A DNA stretch of 64,000 bases from an uncultured Peptoniphilus sp. (GCA_902465645.1 CABQNX010000002.1:1-64000); one strand, 5' to 3'; positions 41,249-50,612 are shown, counted from the stretch's first letter. Program-made: numbers and translations. Notes: generated from the sequence alone by a model not told the origin.

Positions 41249-42187
41249 TTAATATCCCTTGTCGAAATCTACTATATTTTTGAAGTCGCCATCGTTTTTT
41301 AGGGCCTTGAGGTTTTGATAGGCTGTGGCAAATTGTCTTGTGCTTAAGTCTTCACAGGCAAAGGAGATGTGGGGGTAGATGTAGACATTGTCGAGGTCCC
41401 AAAGTTCTGAGTCCTTGCTTAGGGGTTCTTCTTCGAAGACGTCTAGGGCTGCACCCCTCACCTTGCCAGATTTTATTGCATCAACTAGGGCATCTTCGTC
41501 AATTGTTGATCCTCTTGAGATGTTCACTACTACAACTCCATCCTTTAATTTTGCGAATCTCTCTACATTTAAGATGTGGTGAGTTTTTTCTGTTCCTGGC
41601 AGGCACATGATGATGTAGTCCATGTCTTTTAAAATCTTATCTAGTTCTTCTAGTGAATAGACATTGTCAAAGGGCTCAACCTTCCTCCCGCTGGTGTTAA
41701 ATCCATTTAATTCCATGCCAAAGCCCTTCAGTCTTTTGGCTCCTGCCACTGCAATAGTTCCTGTTCCCATAAAAAGTGCCTTCTTGCCATAGAGGTTGTA
41801 GGCAAAGGCCCTCTTCTTCCAAATCTTTTCTTTTTGGTTTTCTATATTTTTTCTGTCGTCCTTATTTATTTGTAGGAGTCCATAAACTATCCACTCTCCT
41901 ATTGGGTCGTCGTAGGCTCCGTTGTTGTTTGATAAAGTTATTTCTTTTTCCCTGATGTAGTCTAAGTCAAGGAAGTCTATGCCAACTGAGGTTAAAAATA
42001 TATATTTTAAATTCTTGTGATCCTTGTAGTTTATCTTTTTTAAATCTATGGCCCCAATCAAAATATCTTCGCCATAGTCAGCTTTTTCATTGGGATTTTT
42101 TTCATCATAGCTTAGGACTTTGTAGCCTAGTTTTTCTATTTTCTCTCCATACTTTCTTGCCAGACCCTGGCTCAATAAAACTTTCAT
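41249..42187 (-). CDS. D-2-hydroxyacid dehydrogenase family protein
   Basis: 312 residues of the NAD-dependent 2-hydroxyacid dehydrogenase family. The nucleotide-binding segment is ALFMGTGTIAVAGAKRL; the catalytic Arg is in VVNISRGS, Glu in DVFEEEPL and His in YIYPHISFACED. It reduces or oxidises a 2-keto/2-hydroxy acid; the substrate is not resolved. ATG 42187 follows GGAGGTAG, so the longer frame to 42199 starts inside the ribosome site. It lies directly upstream of cas3 on the same strand. Confidence 0.88.
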   Translation of the reverse strand: MKVLLSQGLARKYGEKIEKLGYKVLSYDEKNPNEKADYGEDILIGAIDLKKINYKDHKNLKYIFLTSVGIDFLDLDYIREKEITLSNNNGAYDDPIGEWIVYGLLQINKDDRKNIENQKEKIWKKRAFAYNLYGKKALFMGTGTIAVAGAKRLKGFGMELNGFNTSGRKVEPFDNVYSLEELDKILKDMDYIIMCLPGTEKTHHILNVERFAKLKDGVVVVNISRGSTIDEDALVDAIKSGKVRGAALDVFEEEPLSKDSELWDLDNVYIYPHISFACEDLSTRQFATAYQNLKALKNDGDFKNIVDFDKGY

Positions 42188-42283
42188 TTCTACCTCCATT
42201 TATAATATTTATTCTTTAATAGATTAATTCACATTCCAATTAAATTATAGGTCATGTGAGAATTTTAGTAAATAGGCGGCTTA

Positions 42284-42312
42284 TTGTAAAAATTTTTTAA
42301 ATATAATATAAT
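42284..42312 (+). promoter_or_regulatory. Promoter of the zinc-ribbon/SH3 protein gene
   Basis: TTGTAA (42284-42289), 17 bp, TATAAT (42307-42312). Confidence 0.7.
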
Positions 42313-42338
42313 TAATTGGTAATTTGAAAGGAGTCTTT

Positions 42339-43901
42339 ATGAGCTTTTTTAGAACCTTACCAACAAAGCTTAGCTTTAATACAAGTGAAAAAATTCAAAT
42401 AGCAAATGCAGAGCTAACTTCAGGTGACTTTGCCCTGGCTATTGACGTCCTAAATGCCCAAGACTCTTTCGTAACTAATATTGAGTTTGCAGTAAAGTTT
42501 AAGTCTATTGAAAGGTCTTACCTCTTTAATGGTCGTGAATTTTATTTTCAACAGACCGTAAATATTGCTCCCTACACCCGTTACTTCTTGGATCCCTTTA
42601 TCCTGGACGAGAGGTTTTACGATGCAAGGGCCATTGATATTTACATCTCAAAATATACTGCCGACGGAAAAAATATTACTTGTGATGACAAAAAATATGA
42701 AATAAATCTTCCTGTTATTCCTGAAAAGAAGAGAGCCCAAATTAAGGAAACCCTTGGCGAGGGAATAAAAACTTACGGGGAAAACCAAATGGATTTTTGG
42801 CGATGTGCCTGTGGTTTTATAAATGAAGATGAGACTAGTGAGTGTGAGTTTTGTGGAAGGAACAAGAGCTTTGTCTTAAACAATTTGACAGAGGCCCTTA
42901 TTAATTCCAAAATTTTAAATGTAATCGAGAACACAAGGGCAACTGATGGTATAAATTTAAAAACTCTTGAGACCCACTTGACCCAAACTAATCTTTCAAA
43001 GATTGCTCCAACTACAGAGAGCCTAAAGATTGACAGGACCAATGAAGAGGTCCCAAAGAAGTCCAAGAAATTCCCTTGGAAGAAAATATTCTTTGCCCTT
43101 ATCTTCATTATATTACTGGCCTTTATCTCTTTGTTTTTATTTAATATTGCAAAGACTTCGAGAAACAAGAGTAAGATTGAGGATGCAAGGAGCCTTGCCC
43201 TATCTGGCAGCTACCAAGAGGCCCTTGAAATATACAACGACGCAACAAGGGTCAAGACTAGTCCAGAAATTTTAAACGAAATGGAAAAGCTAAAGAAACT
43301 TGTAGCATCAGATGAATCCTATCAAAAGGCTTCCAGCTTCTTTGAAGAAGGCGACTACATTGACGCTGCCTACAATTTCAAAAAAGTTATCCAAGAAGAT
43401 GAAAAAAATTATAAGCTTGCCCAAGACAAGCTTACATCTATAGAAAATATTATTTTAGACCAAGTTAAGTCATCCTATGAAGTAAATAGGACTGACGCCC
43501 TCTTGCTCTTAAACTCTTATCTAAATGTTGTCCCTGAATCAGCAAGGGCTTCGAGACTAAAAAGAGAAATAGAGAAGGCCAACAAATTAAATGTAGATAC
43601 AGAGGAAAGCCAAAAAGAAAACTTTGAGAAGGAAGAGATGGATAAGGACTCAGCAGAAACTGCAAAAAAAGCTTCCGACCTCCTTCACACTTATAGGACT
43701 GTCTCAACAGAGAAGGCCAACCTAAGGGCCGAACCTAGCGTTGACTCTGACATCCTAAAAATTCTCGACAAGGGAACAGAACTCTACGTCCTTGAGACAA
43801 AAATCGAACAAGGACAAAGGATTTGGTGTCATGTCGAAGTGGAAAGTCCAATTTCACAAGACACAATAAAGGGCTGGATCTCAAATAAAACACTAAACTA
43901 A
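42339..43901 (+). CDS. Membrane protein with zinc ribbon, TPR-like repeats and SH3 domain
   Basis: 520 residues of unknown function. Residues 1-130 form a beta-rich domain; a zinc ribbon with C156, C158, C169 and C172 follows; one membrane helix spans about 249-270 after a basic stretch (KKSKKFPWKK). Residues 280-400 are TPR-like helices (ALSGSYQEALEIYNDA, FFEEGDYIDAAYNFKKV), and a bacterial SH3 domain closes the protein (ANLRAEPSVDSDILKILDKGTELYV). So the zinc ribbon is inside and the TPR-SH3 part outside, where it could bind peptidoglycan. ATG 42339 follows AAAGGAG. It is a single-gene unit upstream of an ECF sigma gene but ends in its own terminator. Confidence 0.78.
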   Translation: MSFFRTLPTKLSFNTSEKIQIANAELTSGDFALAIDVLNAQDSFVTNIEFAVKFKSIERSYLFNGREFYFQQTVNIAPYTRYFLDPFILDERFYDARAIDIYISKYTADGKNITCDDKKYEINLPVIPEKKRAQIKETLGEGIKTYGENQMDFWRCACGFINEDETSECEFCGRNKSFVLNNLTEALINSKILNVIENTRATDGINLKTLETHLTQTNLSKIAPTTESLKIDRTNEEVPKKSKKFPWKKIFFALIFIILLAFISLFLFNIAKTSRNKSKIEDARSLALSGSYQEALEIYNDATRVKTSPEILNEMEKLKKLVASDESYQKASSFFEEGDYIDAAYNFKKVIQEDEKNYKLAQDKLTSIENIILDQVKSSYEVNRTDALLLLNSYLNVVPESARASRLKREIEKANKLNVDTEESQKENFEKEEMDKDSAETAKKASDLLHTYRTVSTEKANLRAEPSVDSDILKILDKGTELYVLETKIEQGQRIWCHVEVESPISQDTIKGWISNKTLN

Positions 43902-43902
43902 G

Positions 43903-43931
43903 AATCTCCACTAAGTAGTGGAGATTTTTTT
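43903..43931 (+). terminator. Terminator of the zinc-ribbon/SH3 gene
   Basis: AATCTCCACT and AGTGGAGATT form a perfect stem with a 4-nt loop, followed by TTTTTT. Confidence 0.9.
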
Positions 43932-43950
43932 ATAAAAACTTTTAAATAAA

Positions 43951-43977
43951 TGAACCTTTTTGTATCCTAAATAGTCT
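43951..43977 (+). promoter_or_regulatory. Putative ECF-sigma autoregulated promoter
   Basis: TGAACC (43951-43956), 17 bp, GTCT (43974-43977). The AAC -35 and GTC -10 core match the general ECF promoter layout and lie 34 bp before the sigma gene, so self-activation is likely. Confidence 0.6.
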
Positions 43978-44010
43978 TATAAGTAGATGCATCTAAGAGA
44001 GGAGGATAAA

Positions 44011-44577
44011 ATGAATCATGAAATAAAATTTACAGAAGAAGATTTTGAAAAATTAAAAACTGGCGACAAGGATTCCTTTGACCTCCTTTACCAAGACTAT
44101 TACCTAGTCTTATATAGGACTGCCCTCTTGATCTTGGGCAATAAGGAAGATGCAGAAGATGTCCTCCAAGACACCTTTGTTTCAATTTATAAAAATGCAA
44201 AGACTCTTTCTGATTTTGAAAAGCTAAGGCCTTGGATCTTCTCTATATTAAAGAACACTTCCTACACAAGATACAAGAAGAGGAAGAGGGAATTCCCCGA
44301 TGAATTTGTCCTTGATAAGGCAGAAGAAAGTCCCACCTATCTTGGAGAGGATGACTTTGCAGAAAAATCAGAAATTCAAGATGCTCTAATGAATTTAAAA
44401 GAAAAAGAAAGAGAAGTCCTGGTCCTCTATTACTACAACGATTTTTCCATAGAAGAAATCGCAAGCATTTGCAAGACCTTCCAGGGTACAGTGAAGTCTA
44501 GACTCCATAGGGCTCGCAAGAATTTAAAGAAAGAACTTTTAAAAACAAGTGAAGAATACGAAGGAGAGTTATTATGA
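44011..44577 (+). CDS. ECF-type sigma-70 factor, 188 aa
   Basis: Region 2 (FDLLYQDYYLVLYRTALLILGNKEDAEDVLQDTFV with the usual DAEDVLQDTF core) and region 4 (LKEKEREVLVLYYYNDFSIEEIASI... GTVKSRLHRARKNLKK) are both complete, and regions 1 and 3 are absent, as in ECF factors. ATG 44011 follows GAGGAGGATAA; a longer frame from 43987 has no ribosome site. It overlaps the next gene by ATGA; that gene encodes a membrane protein that is probably its anti-sigma partner. Confidence 0.92.
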   Translation: MNHEIKFTEEDFEKLKTGDKDSFDLLYQDYYLVLYRTALLILGNKEDAEDVLQDTFVSIYKNAKTLSDFEKLRPWIFSILKNTSYTRYKKRKREFPDEFVLDKAEESPTYLGEDDFAEKSEIQDALMNLKEKEREVLVLYYYNDFSIEEIASICKTFQGTVKSRLHRARKNLKKELLKTSEEYEGELL

Positions 44578-45335
44578 AAGATTTTGATAAGTATATAAAA
44601 AATGAGCTCAATAAGTCTGTTGAAGATTCTTCTCCTTCTGATTATCTTAAAAATAAAATTGATTTAGAAATCAATTCACAAGGAGAAAAAGGAGAATTTA
44701 AAATGAAAAAAAGATTTGTATTAGTGGCAGCTGCTGCCCTTGTCCTTTCAGTGGGCGTCTTTGCAGCAGGAAAAATTACTGGAACAATTTCATCTTCAAC
44801 ATCGTTTTATAACTACACAAACTATACCGACATGGCAAAAGCAGAAAAGAAGGCTGGCTTTGAGGCCTATGCTCCAGAAAGTTTAGGAGATTATAAGTTT
44901 GAAGGAATCACAATAGATAATATAGCAGATATTGATGATACTGGAACAAAACTAAATAAGAGAAAGGGAATTGATGTAGATTACAAAAATGCTGATGGCG
45001 ATATAGTAATGCTCTCAATTGACAAACGTCCCGACAATTCAAAAAATGTTGATAAACAATTTTATCATGAAATGAGAGCTATTAAGGGCGTGCAAGTTTA
45101 TTACTCAAGACTGGAAAGTGTCTTTTTACCAGATGAAAAAGATGCGACAAAAGAAGAACTTGAAAGATCAGAAAAAGATCCTTTCTTTAACCTAGCCATT
45201 GGTTCAGATAAAAGAGAAGAAGACTCTTCAAAGCACCTAATCTTTGACTACAAGGGAGTCGGATATGCATTAATGGCTGGAGATGATATGGACGTAAACG
45301 AATTTTATAAGATGGCAGAAGAAATTATAAAATAA
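44574..45335 (+). CDS. Single-pass membrane partner (putative anti-sigma factor) of the ECF sigma
   Basis: 253 residues: a short cytoplasmic N-terminus (DFDKYIKNELNKSVEDSSPSDYLKNKI), one membrane helix near 46-66 (RFVLVAAAALVLSVGVFAAG) and a large extracytoplasmic domain with little similarity I can name. Topology, ATGA overlap and position after an ECF gene are what anti-sigma factors show. There is no zinc-binding ZAS motif in the cytoplasmic part, so it would be a non-ZAS type. The signal sensed is unknown. Confidence 0.7.
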   Translation: MKDFDKYIKNELNKSVEDSSPSDYLKNKIDLEINSQGEKGEFKMKKRFVLVAAAALVLSVGVFAAGKITGTISSSTSFYNYTNYTDMAKAEKKAGFEAYAPESLGDYKFEGITIDNIADIDDTGTKLNKRKGIDVDYKNADGDIVMLSIDKRPDNSKNVDKQFYHEMRAIKGVQVYYSRLESVFLPDEKDATKEELERSEKDPFFNLAIGSDKREEDSSKHLIFDYKGVGYALMAGDDMDVNEFYKMAEEIIK

Positions 45336-45403
45336 TTTCTCGCAGTTAGTTAGAACATTTTTCTTATAAATTAAATAGTTGTAAATTTAAAAATCTAAAC
45401 ACC

Positions 45404-45434
45404 AAAAAAGGACCCTTGTGGTCCTTTCTTTTTT
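45404..45434. terminator. Bidirectional terminator, sigma operon and DnaJ gene
   Basis: AAAGGACC and GGTCCTTT around a 5-nt loop, with A-run on the left and T-run on the right, between two converging genes. Confidence 0.85.
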
Positions 45435-45438
45435 GTCT

Positions 45439-46293
45439 TTAATTTGTCCCAGTCATCTTCTTATACATTTCCACATTTGTGTCGTTTAAGAATTCGTAGG
45501 CTGCATTTATTTTTTGAAATTTTTCCTTGGCACCCTCTTCCTTATTTAGGTCAGGGTGATATTTTTTTGCCATCTTCCTGTAGGCAAGTTTGATTTCATA
45601 CTTGTCTGCAGTGTAATTTACTCCAAGAGTGTCGCAGGCAGATTCGTATTGGTCCTTGAAGCCGTAGCCTCCAGTTGATGATGAAGAGCCACCATAGGAG
45701 CCTCCGTAATTGTTGCCGTAAGACCCTCCTTGGTTTTCATAAAATCCTCCGTAGCCTGATTGCCTAAAGAATTCTTCAAATTGTGAGAAGTCGTCAAAAG
45801 TTGTCCAAGTAAAGCCGCCAAAGTCCTTGAACCTTTGCCTGTACTCTTCTTCTCTTTGCCTTCTCCTCTCTTCTTCTGCCTTAATTCTTTCTCTTTCCTT
45901 CTTCTCCCAGTAGGCTCTTCCGTAGCCAGATATACTTTCAAATTCATTTTCCTTGCCTAGTAGATAGTGGTCTGCCCTGTCGTAGAAAAATTCTGTCACC
46001 ACATAGTGGACATATTTCAAGAAGGATTCTGACACGTTTCCAAGTAAGGGCACAAATATTGCCAAGATTATTAGGGTTGATAGCCAGTCATTTCTCGCCA
46101 AGCCCCTCCAGGCAAAAGGGTTTAGGAGCAAAAATATTATTAAGCAGCCTCCCATAGAAATTATGTACAAGAAAAATCTCCTCACTGCCGAGAAGAGATC
46201 AACAGCAATGTTAACTATTACAAGTAAGAGGGTCAAGATGAGGTCAAAAAATTTCCCCAGGCCCTTATAAAAATATCCTAAAAATTTATTCAT
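45439..46293 (-). CDS. Membrane-anchored J-domain protein
   Basis: 284 residues. The N-terminal part has hydrophobic segments (about 12-32, 37-60 and 70-90); the centre is a charged helix ([14 protein letters not shown]) and a Gly/Tyr/Ser-rich stretch; the C-terminal 70 residues are a J domain with the HPD motif ([21 protein letters not shown]). It should recruit DnaK to the membrane. It overlaps the upstream zincin gene by 8 bp, so the two are translationally coupled. Confidence 0.87.
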   Translation of the reverse strand: MNKFLGYFYKGLGKFFDLILTLLLVIVNIAVDLFSAVRRFFLYIISMGGCLIIFLLLNPFAWRGLARNDWLSTLIILAIFVPLLGNVSESFLKYVHYVVTEFFYDRADHYLLGKENEFESISGYGRAYWEKKERERIKAEEERRRQREEEYRQRFKDFGGFTWTTFDDFSQFEEFFRQSGYGGFYENQGGSYGNNYGGSYGGSSSSTGGYGFKDQYESACDTLGVNYTADKYEIKLAYRKMAKKYHPDLNKEEGAKEKFQKINAAYEFLNDTNVEMYKKMTGTN

Positions 46294-46918
46294 TATTTTT
46301 CCCTTTTCTATATTCTTCTAAAAACTTCTTATCTTCAATGACAAGTCCCCACTCATTTGCCAAAAATTCCAAGTGGTGGGTGAACTCATGGAGGAGAACT
46401 TCTTCTAGCTTTTCCTTCAGCCTCTCCCTGGATGAATACCTATACATCTCCATAAAGGATCCGTAATAAATTTTTATCATATTTCCAAGTATAGACCTTT
46501 GGTATTCTCCCATTATAAGGAGGTCATCTGCTCGAGATTCTTCGTGGTATTTTTTATCTTCTGAAAGAATTATACCACCATTTAGATGGTCAAAGGCATA
46601 AGATGGTATGGACTCGCAGATGTCTTCCAATATTTCTTCCACTTCGTCAATTCTCTCTAGGTAATAAGAGTCATAATTTTCTTCGTCTTTTAAGTCTATG
46701 TCTTCTTTACTTTCTTCTTGGGCTTCTCCCTTATCTTCAAAAGTTTCATTGATTGAGTCTTCTTCTTTGTCTTCCTTTGGAGTTTCAAACCCTTCACTTG
46801 AATTTAATTTTGTCTCATCTTCATTTTTTTCATAAATATCTTCAATCAAGTCAAGAGGAAGGTCAAAATTATTTTCTCCATCGCTATAAAAAATTTTTCT
46901 GCCATCTGGGTCAAGCAT
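46286..46918 (-). CDS. Zincin-like metallopeptidase-family protein with acidic N-terminal extension
   Basis: 210 residues. The C-terminal 125 residues match the small metallopeptidase family often called DUF1025: [38 protein letters not shown] with the YYGSFM core, and the zinc motif HEFTHH. The first 85 residues are very acidic and probably disordered, which is longer than usual for the family. No signal peptide; cytosolic. ATG 46918 follows GGAGGTGAAAA. It is coupled to a J-domain protein, which hints at a protein quality-control role, but no substrate is known. Confidence 0.82.
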   Translation of the reverse strand: MLDPDGRKIFYSDGENNFDLPLDLIEDIYEKNEDETKLNSSEGFETPKEDKEEDSINETFEDKGEAQEESKEDIDLKDEENYDSYYLERIDEVEEILEDICESIPSYAFDHLNGGIILSEDKKYHEESRADDLLIMGEYQRSILGNMIKIYYGSFMEMYRYSSRERLKEKLEEVLLHEFTHHLEFLANEWGLVIEDKKFLEEYRKGKNNE

Positions 46919-46931
46919 CTTTTCACCTCCA

Positions 46932-46961
46932 AAATAAAAAACTGTAGAAGCCTACAGTTTT
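46932..46961 (-). terminator. Terminator of the opp operon
   Basis: AAAACTGTAG and CTACAGTTTT form a perfect stem, followed on the minus strand by TTATTTT; the ribosome site of the zincin gene follows at once. Confidence 0.82.
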
Positions 46962-47001
46962 ATCTACTTTATTTAATTATAATACCCAAGCTTAAAATTT
47001 T

Positions 47002-47802
47002 CTACACTTCTTCAACTTCAGCAAGGGTCTTTCCAGGCACTGATGATAATAATTTTTTTGTGTAGTCCATCTTTGGGTTTTCAAAAACTTCTTCTGACTC
47101 GTCGTACTCCACGCATTTGCCATGATACATCACGAGAACTTCTTCTGCCACGTGCCTAACAACTGAAAGATCGTGGGAAATGAAAATCATACTTAGTCCC
47201 AAGTCCTTTTGTAAATCTTCCATCAAGTTAATTATTTGAGCTTGAATGGAAACGTCAAGGGCTGAAGTTGGTTCGTCAGCAATAATTATTTTGGGATCAA
47301 CAGCAAGAGCTCTCGCAATAGAAATCCTCTGCCTTTGTCCCCCTGAGAACTCATGAGGATATCTCTCCATGTGGTATTCTGAAAGGCCACAAATTTCCAT
47401 TGTCTCCAAGACTTTTTTGTGGATCTTCTTCTTATCCCTCTCTCCCAAAAGATTTCTTATGCCAGAGGCAATTATGTCCTTGCATTTCTTTCTTGGGTTA
47501 AGTGATGAATAAGGATCTTGGAAAATCATTTGAACGTCTTTCCTATATTCCTTAAGTTCCCTTTGGTTTTCTTCTAAAATATTCTTACCATTGTAAATTA
47601 TCTGGCCTGTGCCATCGGGATAAAGGCCCATTATGCACCTGGCAAGAGTTGATTTACCTGAACCACTTTCTCCTACAACTCCAAGGGTGTGTGAAGTCTT
47701 TAGGTCAAAGGAAATATCATCTACTGCCTTTAGGACCTTCTTCTTGCCAAGATTAAATTCCTTGTTTACATTCTTAACTTGTAAAATTACTTTTTCTTCC
47801 AT
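47002..47802 (-). CDS. oppF: Oligopeptide/dipeptide ABC transporter ATPase OppF/DppF
   Basis: 266 residues: Walker A GESGSGKSTLAR, signature FSGGQRQRISIARAL, Walker B KIIIADEPTSALDVS and H-loop FISHDLSVVRHVAEEV. ATG 47802 follows AGGTGATATT; a longer frame from 47841 is the shadow of oppD. It lacks the C-terminal iron-sulfur-like cysteine motif present in its partner. Last gene of the operon, ended by the hairpin at 46932-46961. Confidence 0.92.
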   Translation of the reverse strand: MEEKVILQVKNVNKEFNLGKKKVLKAVDDISFDLKTSHTLGVVGESGSGKSTLARCIMGLYPDGTGQIIYNGKNILEENQRELKEYRKDVQMIFQDPYSSLNPRKKCKDIIASGIRNLLGERDKKKIHKKVLETMEICGLSEYHMERYPHEFSGGQRQRISIARALAVDPKIIIADEPTSALDVSIQAQIINLMEDLQKDLGLSMIFISHDLSVVRHVAEEVLVMYHGKCVEYDESEEVFENPKMDYTKKLLSSVPGKTLAEVEEV

Positions 47803-47806
47803 AATA

Positions 47807-48763
47807 TCACCTGTACAAGAAGCAGCTGACTTTTTGGCCATTTACATCAACTTCTTCGGGAGCCTTCTCTTCACAAATTTTCATTCTCTCGTCACACCTT
47901 TCACAGAAGTTACAACGATCTGGAAGTCCTATTGGATTGGGAACTGATCCCCTAATTGTGTAGAGTTCGTCCTTCTTCTTGTGGGCACTTGGTATAGCCT
48001 TAATAAGCCCTCTTGTGTAAGGGTGAAGGGGATGGGTGAAGATATCTTCTGCCTTGGCTCTTTCCACAACCTTGCCTGCGTACATTACGTTGACATAGTC
48101 TGCGATATCAGATACAACTCCCAGGTCGTGGGTTATGAAAATAATTGAAGTATTCATGTCTTCTTTTAACTTTTTCATAAGCTCTAAGACTTCCTTTTGG
48201 ATTGTAACGTCAAGGGCTGTTGTTGGCTCGTCAGCTATTAAAAGTTTGGGAGATGATGAAAGGGCCATGGCAATCATGATCCTCTGTCTCATTCCACCAG
48301 AAAGTTCGTGGGGGTAAGAGTTGTAAACATCTTCTGCCCTAGGAATCTCAACTTTTTTTATCATCTCAATGGACTTTTCCTTTGCAGTTTTCTTGTTCAT
48401 ATCAAAGTGAGTCCTAAAGACTTCTGACATTTGGTAGCCAACCTTTAGGGCTGGATTAAGAGAAGTCATTGGCTCTTGGAAAATCATGGAGATTTCATTT
48501 CCCCTTATCTTCCTAAGTTCTTCAGGAGTTGCTTCCAACAAGTTCTTACCTTCAAAATTTATTTCTCCAGAAATTTTTTCAAGAGATGACTTGTCGAGAA
48601 GTCCCATAATGGCAAGAGTGGTAACGGACTTACCTGATCCACTTTCTCCTACTATAGCAGTTGTCTTACCGTCACGAGTATTTATATTAACCTTGTTTAC
48701 TGCTTTGACAATACCTTGAGAGCTTTTGAAAAAAACTTCAAGGTCTTTTATTTCTAATAACAT
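47807..48763 (-). CDS. oppD: Oligopeptide/dipeptide ABC transporter ATPase OppD/DppD
   Basis: 318 residues: Walker A GESGSGKSVTTLA, signature LSGGMRQRIMIAMAL, Walker B KLLIADEPTTALDVT, H-loop FITHDLGVVSDIA. The C-terminal oligopeptide domain has the cysteine motif CNFCERCDERMKICEEKAP, which binds an iron-sulfur cluster in family members. ATG 48763 follows AGGAGG located within the last codons of oppC. Confidence 0.92.
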   Translation of the reverse strand: MLLEIKDLEVFFKSSQGIVKAVNKVNINTRDGKTTAIVGESGSGKSVTTLAIMGLLDKSSLEKISGEINFEGKNLLEATPEELRKIRGNEISMIFQEPMTSLNPALKVGYQMSEVFRTHFDMNKKTAKEKSIEMIKKVEIPRAEDVYNSYPHELSGGMRQRIMIAMALSSSPKLLIADEPTTALDVTIQKEVLELMKKLKEDMNTSIIFITHDLGVVSDIADYVNVMYAGKVVERAKAEDIFTHPLHPYTRGLIKAIPSAHKKKDELYTIRGSVPNPIGLPDRCNFCERCDERMKICEEKAPEEVDVNGQKVSCFLYR

Positions 48764-48764
48764 A

Positions 48765-49607
48765 CTACCTCCTGAACTTTGGATCAAAGGCATCTCTTAG
48801 GGCATCGCCAACTATATTTAAAACTAAAATAGTTAGGGCAATGGCTATACCTGGGAAGAGGGTGATATGAGGATAGTTCCTTATATAGGCCCTTCCCTCA
48901 GAAAGCATTTGACCCCACTCTGCTTCTGGCGGCATAATCCCCATTCCAATAAAGGAAAGAGAGGCTGCTGATAAGATTGCAGTTCCAACTCCAATTGTCG
49001 CTTGGACAATTATTGGGGCAAAGCAATTGGGAAGAATCTCTGCAAAAATCAATTTAAAAGTCTTTACTCCAGCAAGTCTCGCCGATTCTATATATTCCAA
49101 ATTCTTAACAGACATGACCTGGCTTCTTACAATTCTGGCATAAGATGGAACGGATGAAAGGGAAACTGCTAAGATTAAGTTTCTCATTCCACCACCAAGA
49201 GCTGCTGCAAGGGCAATAGCCAGTACAAGTTGAGGAATAGATAAAATAGTATCCATGACTCTCATTATTATGGCATCAAAGACTCCCTCATAGTAACCTG
49301 CAAGGGCCCCGATAATAACTCCTACAAATGTGGATATAATTACAGAAGAGAATCCAATCTTAAGAGAGACTTGAGCTCCCTTTAGGACCCTTGAAAATAT
49401 ATCACGACCAAAGTTATCTGTCCCCATTAGATGGTCTGAACTTGGCTTCAAGAAGTTGTCAGCTGGAAACTGCTCTGTGTAATCATAGGGCGCAAGATAG
49501 TCTGCAAAAATTGCTCCAAGTATTATTAAGATTAAAATCCCAAGAGCAACAACTGCAATCTTGTTTCTCTTATAATATTTAAAAAATGTTTTAAATCTCT
49601 TTAGCAT
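48765..49607 (-). CDS. oppC: Oligopeptide ABC transporter permease OppC/DppC
   Basis: 280 residues: N-terminal KYYKRNKIAVVALGILILIILGAIFADYLAPYD-type first helix and extracytoplasmic loop (HLMGTDNFGRDIFSRVLKGA), then five more helices and the coupling loop EYIESARLAGVKTFKLIFAEILPNC. This is the OppC layout. It is 8 bp downstream of oppB. Confidence 0.93.
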   Translation of the reverse strand: MLKRFKTFFKYYKRNKIAVVALGILILIILGAIFADYLAPYDYTEQFPADNFLKPSSDHLMGTDNFGRDIFSRVLKGAQVSLKIGFSSVIISTFVGVIIGALAGYYEGVFDAIIMRVMDTILSIPQLVLAIALAAALGGGMRNLILAVSLSSVPSYARIVRSQVMSVKNLEYIESARLAGVKTFKLIFAEILPNCFAPIIVQATIGVGTAILSAASLSFIGMGIMPPEAEWGQMLSEGRAYIRNYPHITLFPGIAIALTILVLNIVGDALRDAFDPKFRR

Positions 49608-49614
49608 ATTCCAC

Positions 49615-50544
49615 CTACTTGTACTCTGACTTAATTCTAGGATTTATAAATCCATAGAGAATGTCTACCACAATAGATATCACTGAGTAAACTATGGCAA
49701 TAAGCATAATGGCTCCAAGGATTATTGGATAGTCACGAGTTTTTATGGAGTCAACCATTAACCTGCCAATTCCTGGTATGGAGAAAATTGTCTCTGTCAA
49801 AATACTTCCACCAAGAAGTCCACCAGCTTGAAGTCCAATAGTTGTTATAACTGGGACCATGGCATTTTTTAGGGCGTGAACAAAGATAATCTTGGATTTT
49901 GGAAGTCCCTTGGCATAGGCTGTCCTGATGTAGTCCTTGTCCAAGACATCTAACATGGCTGACCTTGTCATCCTCATAATAACAGCAGAAGATTGGAAGC
50001 CTAGAGCAAACCAAGGGAGGATCATCTGCTTAATAGATGAAAATCCTGATGCAGGTAGGAGCTTTAACTTAGTAGAGAAAATTATTATAAGTAGTAGTCC
50101 TGACCAAAAGATTGGCATGGCTAGACCTACCATTCCCACAGCTGTGATTATAGAATCAATAATTGTGTTTTTCTTTAGGGCTGCAAGGACTCCAAAGGAT
50201 ATTCCCATTATAATGGCAATAAGAAGAGCGCCACCAGCGAGCTTAATTGTTGTTGGAAAAACTCTTAAGAGAGCTTCTGTAACAGACCTTCCTGATTGGT
50301 AGCTTGTCCCCAAGTCAAAGTGGAGAACTAAGTTCTTTAAATAATTCCCATATTGGACCAGGAAGGGATCATTTAGTCCCAGACTCTGTCTTATGGCCTC
50401 TACTGTTTCCTTGGGTGCATTGGGTCCTGCTGCTGCAAGGGCAGCATCACCTGGTGAAAGGTAGAGGAGCAAGAAGACTATAAAACTTACTCCCAAGAGA
50501 GTAGGTATTAAAATTAAGAGTCTCTTTAAAATATATTTTGTCAT
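49615..50544 (-). CDS. oppB: Oligopeptide ABC transporter permease OppB/DppB
   Basis: 309 residues, six helices. It begins KYILKRLLILIPTLLGVSF, a hallmark of OppB, with LGLNDPFLVQYGNYL and the coupling loop DYIRTAYAKGLPKSKIIFVHALKNA. A hairpin separates it from oppA. Confidence 0.93.
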   Translation of the reverse strand: MTKYILKRLLILIPTLLGVSFIVFLLLYLSPGDAALAAAGPNAPKETVEAIRQSLGLNDPFLVQYGNYLKNLVLHFDLGTSYQSGRSVTEALLRVFPTTIKLAGGALLIAIIMGISFGVLAALKKNTIIDSIITAVGMVGLAMPIFWSGLLLIIIFSTKLKLLPASGFSSIKQMILPWFALGFQSSAVIMRMTRSAMLDVLDKDYIRTAYAKGLPKSKIIFVHALKNAMVPVITTIGLQAGGLLGGSILTETIFSIPGIGRLMVDSIKTRDYPIILGAIMLIAIVYSVISIVVDILYGFINPRIKSEYK

Positions 50545-50572
50545 ATCTAATCCTTTCTTTCCTAGAAAAGAC

Positions 50573-50604
50573 GAAATTCACCAAATAAGAACTTGGTGAA
50601 TTTC
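50573..50604 (-). terminator. Intra-operon hairpin between oppA and oppB
   Basis: GAAATTCACCAA and TTGGTGAATTTC form a perfect 12-bp stem; only a short T-rich stretch (GTCTTTTC) follows, so it is a partial terminator or an mRNA-stabilising end for oppA. Confidence 0.7.
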
Positions 50605-50612
50605 AAAAAAAA

